A stretch of 64,000 nucleotides of DNA from UBA668 sp039796575 (GTDB taxonomy: Bacteria; Actinomycetota; Acidimicrobiia; Acidimicrobiales; Ilumatobacteraceae), in NCBI GenBank assembly GCA_039796575.1, contig JBDKJP010000079.1, forward strand, positions 4,362 through 68,361, written 5' to 3'. Position numbers and translations under genes: made by a program. Below are positions 57,814-64,000 of the stretch, piece after piece; position 1 is the stretch's first letter, and every line of letters starts with the position of its first letter. The notes under the pieces were generated by a model that was not told where the DNA came from, made no database searches, and saw only the letters and a program-made list of their open reading frames with translations.

Positions 57814-59292
57814 ATGGCCACGCTCGGCGAGCTCACTCGGCAACACACGTCGCTCACCCGCGACGAGATCGACCATCTGCAACGCCTGATCGGCGAATGG
57901 GGCCTCCTGGCCGACCTGTCGTTCGCCGACCTGCTGCTCTACGTGCCCGACCGCGACGGCAAGTGGATCGTCATCGCGCACGTGCGCCCCGCCACGGGCC
58001 AGACCATCTACGCGATGGACTACGTGGGCACCGCGGCCGAGGTGGAGTTGCCGCTGCTCGACAAGTCGTACGGGTCGGGTGAGATCTGCGAGGGCGAGAT
58101 CGAGGTCGAATCGGTGCCCGAGCCCGTGCGCATGATGGCCACGCCGGTGCGCTGCAACGACAAGGTCATCGGTGTGCTCAGCCGTGAGTGGGCCAGCCGG
58201 TCGAGCCGCCAGCCGGGCGAGCTCGAGCGCACCTACATCTCGCTGTTCCAGCGGTTCGCGTCGATGATCGCCGAGGGCTCGTTCCCGTTCAGCGGTCCCG
58301 TGGCCGATTCCAGCGCGGCGCCCCGAGTGGGCGACGGCGTGCTCGTGCTCGACGAGGAGGCGCGCGTGCGCTTCGCCTCGCCGAACGCCGTGTCGGCGCT
58401 GCACCGTGTGGGCATCGGCGCCAACGCCGTTGGCCTGCGGCTCGCCGAGCTCGGCTTCAACGACAGCCCGGTCCGCCGTGCGTTCGAGACGAAGCTGCCG
58501 GTGATCGAGGAGTTCGACCAGACCGCCGACGTCACCCTGTTGGCCCGCTGCATGCCCGTGCTCGCGGGCGGCGAGGTCACCGGTGGCGTGCTGCTGCTGC
58601 GCGACGTCACCGAGGTGCGCAAGCGCGACCGCCTGCTGCTGTCGAAGGACGCCACCATCCGCGAGATCCACCACCGGGTGAAGAACAACCTGCAGACCAT
58701 CTCGTCGCTGCTGCGCCTGCAGGGTCGTCGCCTCAACTCCGACGAGGCGAAGGCCGCGGTGGCCGAGAGCGTGCGCCGCATCCGCACCATCGCACTCGTG
58801 CACGAGACGCTGTCGCGCGAGCCCGGCGACGACGTGGCGTTCCTCGAGATCGTGCGTCCGTTGCTGCGCCTGGCCGAGGAGGGCTTGCAGTCACCCGACC
58901 GTCCGGTGCGGTTCACCGTGCAGGGCGACGGCGGCCGGCTGCCCAGCACCGTGGCCACCCCGTTGTCGGTGGTGCTCACCGAGCTGTTGCAGAACGCGGT
59001 CGATCACGGCTTCCCGGAGGGCAGCAGTGGCGGCGACGTGGTGGTGGTGCTCGACAACACCGAGCACGTGCTGAACATCCGCGTCGTCAACGACGGTCGT
59101 CCGCTCGACCCGGTGTTCGAGCTGAACTCGGCCACGGGCCTCGGGTTGTCGATCGTGCGCACGCTGGTGACCACCGAGCTCGACGGCACCATCACGATGC
59201 GTCCGGGCGAGCCGGAGGACTTCGCGGCCGTGGGTCTCGGCGACCTGCCGCGTGGCTCGGGCACCGTGGTCGACCTCACCGTCCCTGTGTAG
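57814..59292 (+). CDS. pdtaS: PdtaS-type sensor histidine kinase
   Basis: 492 residues with the PdtaS order: GAF-like domain (about 10-160), PAS domain (about 165-275) and HisKA_2/HATPase. The phospho-acceptor region is REIHHRVKNNLQTISSLLRL, with His286-His287. The N box is LTELLQNAVDHGFPEG, and G boxes are VVNDGRPL and GLGLSIVRTLV. No membrane helix, so it is a cytoplasmic sensor. The partner regulator PdtaR (ANTAR) is not in the window. In mycobacteria pdtaS neighbours whiB1, as here. Confidence 0.9.
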   Translation: MATLGELTRQHTSLTRDEIDHLQRLIGEWGLLADLSFADLLLYVPDRDGKWIVIAHVRPATGQTIYAMDYVGTAAEVELPLLDKSYGSGEICEGEIEVESVPEPVRMMATPVRCNDKVIGVLSREWASRSSRQPGELERTYISLFQRFASMIAEGSFPFSGPVADSSAAPRVGDGVLVLDEEARVRFASPNAVSALHRVGIGANAVGLRLAELGFNDSPVRRAFETKLPVIEEFDQTADVTLLARCMPVLAGGEVTGGVLLLRDVTEVRKRDRLLLSKDATIREIHHRVKNNLQTISSLLRLQGRRLNSDEAKAAVAESVRRIRTIALVHETLSREPGDDVAFLEIVRPLLRLAEEGLQSPDRPVRFTVQGDGGRLPSTVATPLSVVLTELLQNAVDHGFPEGSSGGDVVVVLDNTEHVLNIRVVNDGRPLDPVFELNSATGLGLSIVRTLVTTELDGTITMRPGEPEDFAAVGLGDLPRGSGTVVDLTVPV

Positions 59293-59313
59293 AGGGCGGG
59301 GCCGACGGCAGCG

Positions 59314-59610
59314 TCAGACCGCGGCGGCCTTGGTGCGCGCCGCCATCTGGCGACGGATGTGGCGACGCTCCTCCTCGGAGGTGCCGCCCCAGATGCCCGA
59401 GTCCTGGTTGGTGTCGAGGGCGTACTGGAGGCAGTCGGTGCACACCGGGCACTCGGTGCAGACCTGCTTGGCCTTGTCGATCTGGACCAGCGCGTAGCCC
59501 GTGGTGCCGACCGGGAAGAACAGGTCGGGGTCGGTGTCGCGACAGATGGCCGACTTGCGCCACGTGTAATCCGCGTTCGCAAGGACAAGGCTCGAGGCGG
59601 GGATGGTCAC
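59314..59610 (-). CDS. whiB1: WhiB1-type Fe-S transcription factor
   Basis: 98 residues. Cysteines are AICRDTDPDLFFPVG, then VCTECPVCTDCLQYAL, giving the C-xn-C-x2-C-x5-C set that holds a 4Fe-4S cluster; the x5 interval contains an extra Cys. The DNA-binding turn is DSGIWGGTSEEERRHI (GIWGG), followed by a basic tail. It senses nitric oxide in Mycobacterium and binds the housekeeping sigma factor. GTG 59610 gives the usual length; the open frame extends upstream to 59709 without family similarity. Confidence 0.93.
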   Translation of the reverse strand: MTIPASSLVLANADYTWRKSAICRDTDPDLFFPVGTTGYALVQIDKAKQVCTECPVCTDCLQYALDTNQDSGIWGGTSEEERRHIRRQMAARTKAAAV

Positions 59611-59722
59611 TGCGTCTCCACTGTGATCGAGGTGAGCGGCGTTTTCACGCCGGGGTGAACGGTAGGTAACAATCTGACGCGGGGCAAGAGGACCTTTTGC
59701 CCTAGGCATACTTGTTGGCGAT

Positions 59723-59730
59723 AGGAGGTA
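59723..59730 (+). promoter_or_regulatory. Strong ribosome-binding site for GDPD
   Basis: AGGAGGTA lies 3-4 nt before GTG 59734, one of the few full Shine-Dalgarno sites in this window, and settles a GTG start. The 123-nt gap 59611-59733 should hold the divergent whiB1 and GDPD promoters. Confidence 0.7.
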
Positions 59731-59733
59731 TCT

Positions 59734-60435
59734 GTGTCAGTGGTGTCGCAGACGGCCGTGATGGCCCACCGGGGTGCGAGCAAGGCCGAGGCCGAGAACA
59801 CGGTGGCCGCATTCCGCCGTGCCGGCGAAATGGGGGCCCAGGCAGTGGAGCTCGACGTGCGCCGTACGAGCGACGGCGTGCTCGTGGTGCACCACAACCC
59901 GCACCTCCACGATCTGCGCCTCATCGCCGACACACCTGCCGCAGAACTGCCCGAATCCGTGCCCACACTGGGCGAGGCGCTCGACGCCTGCGCCGGGATG
60001 TGGGTGAACGTCGAGATCAAGAACGATCCCGAGGAGCCCGACTTCGACCCGAGCGACCGCATCGCCGACGAGACCATGGCCCACCTGTTGGCCCGGCACG
60101 AGGACGAACGGTGGCTCATCTCGTGCTTCCGGGTCGAGACGGTCGACCGTTGCCGCGAGCTGGCGCCCCACATCCGCACCGCCTGGCTGTGCACGATGCC
60201 GCCCGCCGGGGTGGGCGAGCAGATGGCCGCGAAGGGCCACGCCGCGGTGCATCCGTGGGTGGGCGGCGTCACCCGCGAGCTGATCGACTCGTGTCACGCA
60301 GCCGGCGTCCAGGTGAACACCTGGACCTGCGACGACCCGGCCCGCATGCGCGACCTCATCGACTGGGGCGTCGACGGCATCTGCACCAACGTGCCCGACG
60401 TGGCGCTCAGAGTGCTTGCGGGCGAACCAGCCTGA
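59734..60435 (+). CDS. Glycerophosphodiester phosphodiesterase
   Basis: 233 residues of the GDPD family, a TIM-barrel hydrolase of glycerophosphodiesters. The N-terminal signature is VMAHRGASKAEAENTVAAF with catalytic HRG. Metal ligands are in VELDVRRTSDGVLVVHHNP (ELD and HH), and VNVEIKNDP supplies a further Glu/Lys. No signal peptide, so it is cytosolic. Its 3' end overlaps the convergent lipid kinase gene by 29 nt. Confidence 0.92.
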   Translation: MSVVSQTAVMAHRGASKAEAENTVAAFRRAGEMGAQAVELDVRRTSDGVLVVHHNPHLHDLRLIADTPAAELPESVPTLGEALDACAGMWVNVEIKNDPEEPDFDPSDRIADETMAHLLARHEDERWLISCFRVETVDRCRELAPHIRTAWLCTMPPAGVGEQMAAKGHAAVHPWVGGVTRELIDSCHAAGVQVNTWTCDDPARMRDLIDWGVDGICTNVPDVALRVLAGEPA

Positions 60436-61324
60436 CGGCCTCGGGCACGTGGCGGAACTCGAGCAGCTTCGTCTCGCCCAGGTAGTCGCCGTCGAGCTGG
60501 TACGGGAATCCTTCGCCGTGTGAGATGGTGAGCGCCTCGAGGTCGGTCTGCACGTCGAGCGTGCCGCTGGCCTTCACGCCGCCGCCACGGAGCGCGCCGC
60601 CGAGGCCGCCGAGGATGGCCGTGACCTTCATCGTGCGGAACGTGATGGCCACCAGGCCGTTGTCGAGCGTGGCCGCCGGGCTGAGGTCGAGCGGACGGTT
60701 GCCGAGGTACGTGTACGGGTTGGTGTTGAGCACCACCGTGAAGTAGCCGGGCACCGGCTCGTTGCCGGGCGTGGTGACCGTGAAGTGCGGTTCCTTGCGG
60801 TCGTAGTTCACCAGCCACGTGCGCAGCGCGGCGTAGATGAACAGCGGGTGGCCGAGCCAGCGCTTCATCGAGGCCCGCCGCTCCACCTCCTGCACCACTG
60901 CCGCGTCGTAGCCGACGCCCGTGTGGAAGCAGAAGTAGCGGCCGTTCACCTTGCCGAGGCCGATGGGTTCGATGGTGCGCGCCGCGATGCCGGCGGCGAG
61001 CTGCTCGACGGCCTTCACCGGGTCGTTCGGCATGCCGAGCGTGCGGGCGAACACGTTGGTGCTGCCGCCGGGCAGCACGCCGAGCGCGGTGTCGGTGCCG
61101 GCCACGCCGGTGGCGACCTCGTTGAGGGTGCCGTCGCCGCCGTACCCGATGACGATGTCGACGCCGCGGCGAGCCGCGTCCTGCGCGAACCGGGTGGCGT
61201 GGCCGCGGCGGTTCGTCTCCACGACCTCGACCTCGTTGCCCTGGCTGAGGGCGCGATGCACCATCACGGTGTTGCGCGCCGTCACCGACGACGCGAAGGC
61301 ATTCACCACGAGCAGGATGCGCAA
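60407..61324 (-). CDS. DagK/YegS-type diacylglycerol (lipid) kinase
   Basis: 305 residues. The nucleotide motif is VIGYGGDGTLNEVATGV (GGDGTxNE), with LGVLPGGSTNVFARTLGMP and HTGVGYDAAVVQE as further catalytic-domain motifs. The C-terminal beta-sandwich ends LDGDYLGETKLLEFRHVPEAV. It phosphorylates diacylglycerol or a related lipid. The TTG start at 61324 is favoured because TACCGT ends 8 nt upstream and it yields the typical LRILLVVNAFAS N-terminus. Confidence 0.9.
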   Translation of the reverse strand: MRILLVVNAFASSVTARNTVMVHRALSQGNEVEVVETNRRGHATRFAQDAARRGVDIVIGYGGDGTLNEVATGVAGTDTALGVLPGGSTNVFARTLGMPNDPVKAVEQLAAGIAARTIEPIGLGKVNGRYFCFHTGVGYDAAVVQEVERRASMKRWLGHPLFIYAALRTWLVNYDRKEPHFTVTTPGNEPVPGYFTVVLNTNPYTYLGNRPLDLSPAATLDNGLVAITFRTMKVTAILGGLGGALRGGGVKASGTLDVQTDLEALTISHGEGFPYQLDGDYLGETKLLEFRHVPEAVRLVRPQAL

Positions 61325-61332
61325 GGCCCATG

Positions 61333-61338
61333 ACGGTA
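61333..61338 (-). promoter_or_regulatory. -10-like hexamer for the lipid kinase gene
   Basis: TACCGT on the minus strand ends 8 nt before TTG 61324 and supports that unusual start codon. Confidence 0.45.
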
Positions 61339-61404
61339 GCGGGTGGCCGACGAACGTCACAGACGAGACCCTGACGTTCAGGGCGCGATCGGTTAGGAAC
61401 CGGA

Positions 61405-61420
61405 CGTACCGATCGGTAAC
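61405..61420. promoter_or_regulatory. Operator-like inverted repeat before etfB
   Basis: CGTAC-CGATCG-GTAAC (61405-61420) includes the perfect palindrome TACCGATCGGTA (61407-61418). Half-site and N6 spacing match the TetR-gene site at 34349-34368 in nine of ten half-site bases. A second CGATCGGT lies at 61386-61393, and GAACGTCA/TGACGTTC form another inverted repeat (61352-61379). Confidence 0.5.
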
Positions 61421-61432
61421 AATGGGAACCCT

Positions 61433-62209
61433 ATGAACGTGATCGTGTGCGTGAAGCAGATCCCCGACCCGGCAACGCCAGGTGCGCTCGACCCGGGTAC
61501 CAACACCCTCAAGCGTGATGGCAAGCTCATCCTCGACGAGTCCGACAGCTACGGCGTCGAGATGGCGCTGCAGCTGGTCGACGCGGCCGGCGGCGGCGAG
61601 GTGAGCCTGGTCTCCATGGCCCCCAACGGTGAGGTGTCGGGCATGCGCACCGCGCTCGCCATGGGCGCTGCCAAGGGCACCCTGGTCTCCGACCCGGCCT
61701 TGCAGGGCAGCGACGCCCTCACCACGGCCAAGGTGCTCGGCGCAGCCATCCAGAAGATGGGCGGCGCCGACCTCATCATCGCCGCCACCGAGAGCTCCGA
61801 CGGCTACACGGGCACCGTGCCCGAGCAGCTCGCCGAAGTGCTCGGCCTGCCGTCGGTCACGTTCGCCAAGAAGGTCGTCATCAGCGGTGGCACCCTCAAC
61901 GCCGATCGTCAGACCGAAGAGGGCTACGACGAGGTCACCTGCCCGCTGCCCGCCGTCATCAGCGTGACGGCCGGCGTGGTCGAGCCCCGCTACCCGAGCT
62001 TCAAGGGCATCATGGCCGCGAAGTCGAAGCCGATCGACACCCTCACCACCGGCGACCTCGGCGTCACCCCGGTCGGCTGGGCCGGCGCCAACCAGAGCGT
62101 CGTCAGCGTCACGCAGGCCGAGGCCCGCGCCGCCGGCGAGATCATCGAAGACGACGGAGAGGCCTTCGCCAAGATCGTGGCGTTCCTCGAGAACCTGAAG
62201 GTCATCTGA
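61433..62209 (+). CDS. etfB: Electron transfer flavoprotein beta subunit
   Basis: 258 residues, normal EtfB. The N-terminus NVIVCVKQIPDPATPG and the AMP-binding region AATESSDGYTGTVPEQLAEVLGLPSVTF are family signatures, as is VITAGVVEPRYPS-type VTAGVVEPRYPSFKGIMAAKSKP. With EtfA it accepts electrons from acyl-CoA and related dehydrogenases. An operator-like palindrome lies just upstream. Gap to etfA is 14 nt with GGAGGA. Confidence 0.96.
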   Translation: MNVIVCVKQIPDPATPGALDPGTNTLKRDGKLILDESDSYGVEMALQLVDAAGGGEVSLVSMAPNGEVSGMRTALAMGAAKGTLVSDPALQGSDALTTAKVLGAAIQKMGGADLIIAATESSDGYTGTVPEQLAEVLGLPSVTFAKKVVISGGTLNADRQTEEGYDEVTCPLPAVISVTAGVVEPRYPSFKGIMAAKSKPIDTLTTGDLGVTPVGWAGANQSVVSVTQAEARAAGEIIEDDGEAFAKIVAFLENLKVI

Positions 62210-62223
62210 GGAGGATCGACACC

Positions 62224-63180
62224 ATGAACATCTGGGTTTTCGCACAAGCAGCCAATGGTGCCGCCACGACCGGCACGCTGGAACTCCTCACCAAGGCCCG
62301 TGCCCTCGGCACCGTCACCGCCTTCGTCGGCGGCGACGCCTCGGCCATCGCCGCCGAGCTCGGCAACTACGGCGCCAGCAAGGTGTACGCCACCGGCGAC
62401 CTGGGCGGCAAGCTGCCCGGCGTGGCCGTGTCGGCCGCGATGAAGGCCGTCATCGACGGCGGTGACTCGCCCGACCTCATCATGTTCCCGCAGAACTACG
62501 AGGGTCGCGACGTGGTCAGCCGTCTGTCGGTGAAGCTCGACCGCACCGTGCTCACCAACAACGTCGACGTCACCGCCGACGGCGGCACCGTGGCCGTCAC
62601 CACCCCCATCTTCGGTGGCAACGTGCTCGTCACCACGTCGTTCTCGGGTTCGGCCCCGCACCTCGCGGCGTTCCGTCCGAAGAGCTTCGCGGCCGAGCCG
62701 GCCGGCGGCGGCGCCGCTGAGGTCGTCGCGGCACCGGTGCCCGAGCTCGGCGCCACCGGCACCGCGCAGGTCACCGCCGTCCACGTCGAGGAGACCTCCG
62801 GTCCGAAGCTCGACGAGGCCGCCATCGTGGTGTCCGGCGGTCGTGGCCTCGGCGAAGCGCCGAAGTACGAGATGATCGAGACCCTCGCCAAGCTGCTCAA
62901 GGGTGCGCCCGGCGCGAGCCGTGCCATCGTCGACGCCGGCTGGGTGCCCTACAGCTACCAGGTCGGCCAGACCGGCAAGGTCGTGAAGCCGGGCGTGTAC
63001 ATCGCCGCCGGCATCTCGGGCGCCACCCAGCACATGGTGGGCATGAAGGGCGCGAAGAACATCATCGCGATCAACAAGGACAAGGAAGCCCCGATCTTCG
63101 GCATCGCCGACCTCGGCATCGTGGGCGACGTCCACAAGGTGCTGCCGAAGCTGATCGAGGCCCTCCAGGCCCGCGGCTGA
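62224..63180 (+). CDS. etfA: Electron transfer flavoprotein alpha subunit
   Basis: 318 residues. The C-terminal FAD-binding domain carries VVSGGRGLGEAPKYEMIETLAKLLKG in outline (SGGRGLG), AIVDAGWVPYSYQVGQTGKVVKPGVYIAAGISGATQH (QVGQTGK and GISGATQH) and IAINKDKEAPIFGIADLGIVGD. These are the EtfA signatures. The protein passes electrons to ETF:quinone oxidoreductase or another acceptor. A strong intrinsic terminator follows. Confidence 0.96.
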   Translation: MNIWVFAQAANGAATTGTLELLTKARALGTVTAFVGGDASAIAAELGNYGASKVYATGDLGGKLPGVAVSAAMKAVIDGGDSPDLIMFPQNYEGRDVVSRLSVKLDRTVLTNNVDVTADGGTVAVTTPIFGGNVLVTTSFSGSAPHLAAFRPKSFAAEPAGGGAAEVVAAPVPELGATGTAQVTAVHVEETSGPKLDEAAIVVSGGRGLGEAPKYEMIETLAKLLKGAPGASRAIVDAGWVPYSYQVGQTGKVVKPGVYIAAGISGATQHMVGMKGAKNIIAINKDKEAPIFGIADLGIVGDVHKVLPKLIEALQARG

Positions 63181-63196
63181 CGCAACCGTTTCGAGG

Positions 63197-63232
63197 AAGG
63201 GCGGCCCTCCGGGGCCGCCCTTTCGTCGTTTT
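63197..63232 (+). terminator. Intrinsic terminator of etfBA
   Basis: An 11-bp stem AAGGGCGGCCC / GGGCCGCCCTT with a TCCG loop (63197-63222), followed by a T-rich tail TCGTCGTTTT, 17 nt after the etfA stop. It also lies 11 nt before the convergent gene's stop. Confidence 0.85.
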
Positions 63233-63242
63233 CAGGTTCCCT

Positions 63243-63959
63243 TCAGACGAGGGGCCAGGGGTAGCGACGGCCGGAGTGGTCGACCGGGAACACGGGATGG
63301 TCGATCAGCCACTGCGCCCGTTCCACCATCGCCTCGACCTCGTCGTCGCTGAGCATCGCCGCCACGTCGAGCGGCACCCGTTCCACCAGTTCTTCGGCGG
63401 CGGTGAGCAGATGGGCCGGCACGTCCTGGCCGCCGAACTCCCACACCACGGTGCGCAGCTTGAAGTCGGCGGCGAAGCAGAGCCCGTGGTCGATGCCCCA
63501 CAGGTGGTCGTCGGCGTCGATCAGCACGTGGCCGCTCTTGCGATCCGTGTTGTTGGCGAGGATGTCGAAGAACGCGAACGCCTGCAGCGCGTCGTGCAGA
63601 TCTTCGCGGTGCTCGTAGATGGTGAAGTAGTGCTGCTGGTGGTCGGCGCCGACGAACCACTGCACGCTGCCCTCGCCGACCGGGCCGTCGCGCAGCACCG
63701 TCGGCGGCACGATGCCCAACCCGAGCGACTCGCTCAACAGGAACGCCGCGTACTCGCGCTTGTGCAGCCCGGGCTCGAAGTCCCACAGTGGGCGCTCGCC
63801 GCGCAACGGCTTGTAGATGGCCTGGCCGACGTGCTCACCCTCGACCGACAGGTTGCACAGCAACGTGGCGTTGCTGCTCCACGGCATGCGGCCCTCGATG
63901 TCGATGTCGGCGGTGGCCAGCAGCGCCAGCCGTTCCGCCGTCAGTTCATGCGTGGACAC
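63243..63959 (-). CDS. SCO1664-family protein (PI kinase-like fold)
   Basis: 238 residues. Conserved stretches are SSNATLLCNLSVEGEHVGQAIYKPLRGERPLWDF, shown by its parts SSNATLL, AIYKPLRGERPLWDF and REYAAFLLSESLG, plus ILANNTDRKSGHVLIDADDHLWGIDHGLCF (NNxDRKxGH and GIDHGLCF), which resemble the catalytic and metal-binding loops of phosphatidylinositol kinase-like proteins. Reaction unknown. In many Actinomycetota it follows a DUF3090 gene near mshC. GTG 63959 is chosen because the DUF3090 frame ends 19 nt inside it. Confidence 0.87.
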   Translation of the reverse strand: MSTHELTAERLALLATADIDIEGRMPWSSNATLLCNLSVEGEHVGQAIYKPLRGERPLWDFEPGLHKREYAAFLLSESLGLGIVPPTVLRDGPVGEGSVQWFVGADHQQHYFTIYEHREDLHDALQAFAFFDILANNTDRKSGHVLIDADDHLWGIDHGLCFAADFKLRTVVWEFGGQDVPAHLLTAAEELVERVPLDVAAMLSDDEVEAMVERAQWLIDHPVFPVDHSGRRYPWPLV

Positions 63960-64000
63960 GCGTGGCCCTCGGGGTTCATCGGCTGGGTGCACCACCGGCA
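63941..64000 (-). CDS. DUF3090 family protein, C-terminal end only
   Basis: The last 19 codons before TGA (63941-63943) read CRWCTQPMNPEGHACPRMN. This is the C-terminal zinc-ribbon-like end of DUF3090 proteins (CxxCxxPxxPxGHxCPR). The rest lies beyond the window edge. It overlaps the start of the SCO1664-family gene by 19 nt, the arrangement expected for this conserved pair. Confidence 0.8.
   Translation of the reverse strand, partial: CRWCTQPMNPEGHACPRMN

Overview
The window is GC-rich, gene-dense chromosomal DNA with no transposase, integrase, phage gene or RNA gene that I could recognise. It reads as a chromosome segment from the Actinomycetota. The evidence is a WhiB1-type regulator beside a PdtaS-type kinase, a tandem ArsA/Get3-like ATPase pair, DUF3107, DUF3090 and SCO1664-family genes, and RfbA. 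A System I (ccm) cytochrome c maturation operon, a YjjI/YjjW pair and LPXTG/sortase genes fit the class Acidimicrobiia (Ilumatobacter-like) better than Streptomyces or Mycobacterium. The class assignment is an inference.

Layout. 1-6.1 kb: the start of an ALDH7-type dehydrogenase, an MFS exporter, a glycosyltransferase/methyltransferase/terpene-cyclase-like operon, a mutarotase-like protein and dtd. 6.3-10 kb: an aminotransferase and a D-2-hydroxyacid dehydrogenase, convergent with lnt. 10.3-17.3 kb: a large LPRTG surface protein facing a hemE-hemH-hemG-sortase operon. 17.3-24.1 kb: an SDR, a HelD-like helicase, two lipoproteins, a DtxR/IdeR regulator and a DEAD-type helicase. 24.2-28.2 kb: a YjjW/YjjI glycyl-radical pair and a Tat-exported multicopper oxidase. 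28.3-36.3 kb: an AAC(3)-like protein, lhr, a TetR regulator, a second sortase and a DUF427 protein. 36.4-42.9 kb: ccmABCDEFGHI. 43-50.4 kb: a SixA-like phosphatase, DUF4328, a sulfite-oxidase-like protein, a flippase-like/kinase-like membrane protein, two hydrolases and an RlmA-like methyltransferase. 50.5-54.1 kb: mrp, a SufR-like regulator, a DJ-1/PfpI protein and a GlxA-like regulator. 54.3-60.4 kb: DUF3107, rfbA, the ArsA pair, pdtaS, whiB1 and GDPD. 60.4-64 kb: a DagK-like lipid kinase, etfBA, and the SCO1664/DUF3090 pair at the edge.

How the genes work together. Most of the window is core physiology. Haem synthesis (hemEHG) and cytochrome c assembly (ccm) support respiration, and ETF feeds electrons from acyl-CoA oxidation. 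Lnt and the sortases build and anchor the envelope. DtxR/IdeR, the SufR-like regulator, mrp and WhiB1 form an iron and Fe-S sensing layer.

The most unusual content lies between the genes. There are four copies of a 75-nt structured element (family A) and two copies of a 96-nt hairpin array with a 40-nt period (family B). A perfect 50-nt palindrome carries the stop codons of two convergent genes. A TANNNT hexamer ends 6-9 nt before many start codons, which points to widespread leaderless transcription and was used here to choose starts.
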